From positions 1 to 5,260 of the forward strand of contig JAPUUO010000103.1 of NCBI GenBank assembly GCA_026967815.1: DNA of 5,260 nucleotides, given 5' to 3'. The notes under the pieces were generated by a model. It worked only from the letters and a program-made list of their open reading frames with translations. It was not told the origin of the DNA and made no database searches. Source of the DNA: Candidatus Bathyarchaeota archaeon. Lineage in GTDB: Archaea > Thermoproteota > Bathyarchaeia > Bathyarchaeales > Bathyarchaeaceae. Of this stretch, positions 5,182 to 5,260 are shown in pieces (the first letter of the stretch is position 1; each line of letters starts with the position of its first letter). The translations under genes were made by a program, and so were the position numbers.

Positions 5182-5260
5182 ATGCCTGATAAAGCGATTC
5201 TATATGAGGATGTGGATGGAGCCACCTACGAGGTTGAATTACCATTAACCTCGAATGTTG
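5182..5260 (+). CDS. Start of a gene of unknown function (runs off the right edge)
   Basis: Only 26 codons are visible, beginning MPDKAILYEDVDGATYEVEL. The piece is acidic, with alternating polar and hydrophobic residues suggestive of beta strands, and has no signal peptide or membrane segment. I do not recognise the family. Support for a real gene comes from the GGAGA site, two promoter boxes about 110-130 bases upstream, and divergence from nagA across a shared promoter region. Nothing in the fragment links it to amino-sugar metabolism. Confidence 0.65.
   Translation, partial: MPDKAILYEDVDGATYEVELPLTSNV

Noticed and set aside
1..5260. CRISPR array, insertion sequence, integrase or defence system
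   Set aside because: No regularly spaced repeats, no terminal inverted repeats and no transposase, nuclease or phage-like proteins were seen in either strand.

Overview
This window looks like a piece of an archaeal chromosome. Short AT-rich boxes of the archaeal TATA type, some with a purine-rich BRE-like stretch, precede most genes at about 40 to 80 bases. Ribosome binding sites are of the GGTG/GGAG type. TTG and GTG starts are used, and termination candidates are T-rich tracts rather than hairpins. Two acyl-CoA dehydrogenases beside a PfkB sugar kinase and a NagA deacetylase would suit a heterotrophic, peptide- or sugar-using archaeon, for example of the Bathyarchaeia type. That lineage is an inference from style only; there is no rRNA or marker gene here.

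Layout, left to right. Positions 1-402 (minus) hold the N-terminal 134 codons of an acyl-CoA dehydrogenase that runs off the left edge. Positions 403-708 are a spacer with no convincing gene, carrying a T-rich termination candidate and a probable promoter. Positions 709-2241 (minus) encode a complete second acyl-CoA dehydrogenase of 510 residues. Its catalytic glutamate appears to sit in the isovaleryl-CoA-dehydrogenase position, and it has an extra C-terminal domain of about 100 residues that reads as a winged helix. Positions 2242-2620 separate it from the next gene; most of this gap is filled by a minus-strand reading frame that would encode about 92 residues if a run of five A were one base shorter. 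Positions 2621-3742 (plus) encode a PfkB-family sugar kinase. Positions 3739-4905 (minus) encode N-acetylglucosamine-6-phosphate deacetylase (NagA); the two genes converge and their stop codons overlap in the four bases TTAG. Positions 4906-5181 are a divergent promoter region, and from 5182 a plus-strand gene of unknown function begins and leaves the window after 26 codons.

Functionally there are two themes. The two dehydrogenases are FAD enzymes of fatty-acid or branched-chain acyl-CoA oxidation and would need electron-transfer flavoprotein, which is not in the window. The kinase and NagA could act in succession on an amino sugar (phosphorylation, then deacetylation to glucosamine-6-phosphate), but they are on opposite strands with separate promoters, so the link is positional only. 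I saw no tRNA, rRNA, CRISPR array, transposase or insertion sequence. The most unusual items are the winged-helix extension on the dehydrogenase and the apparently frameshifted small gene in the 2242-2620 gap.
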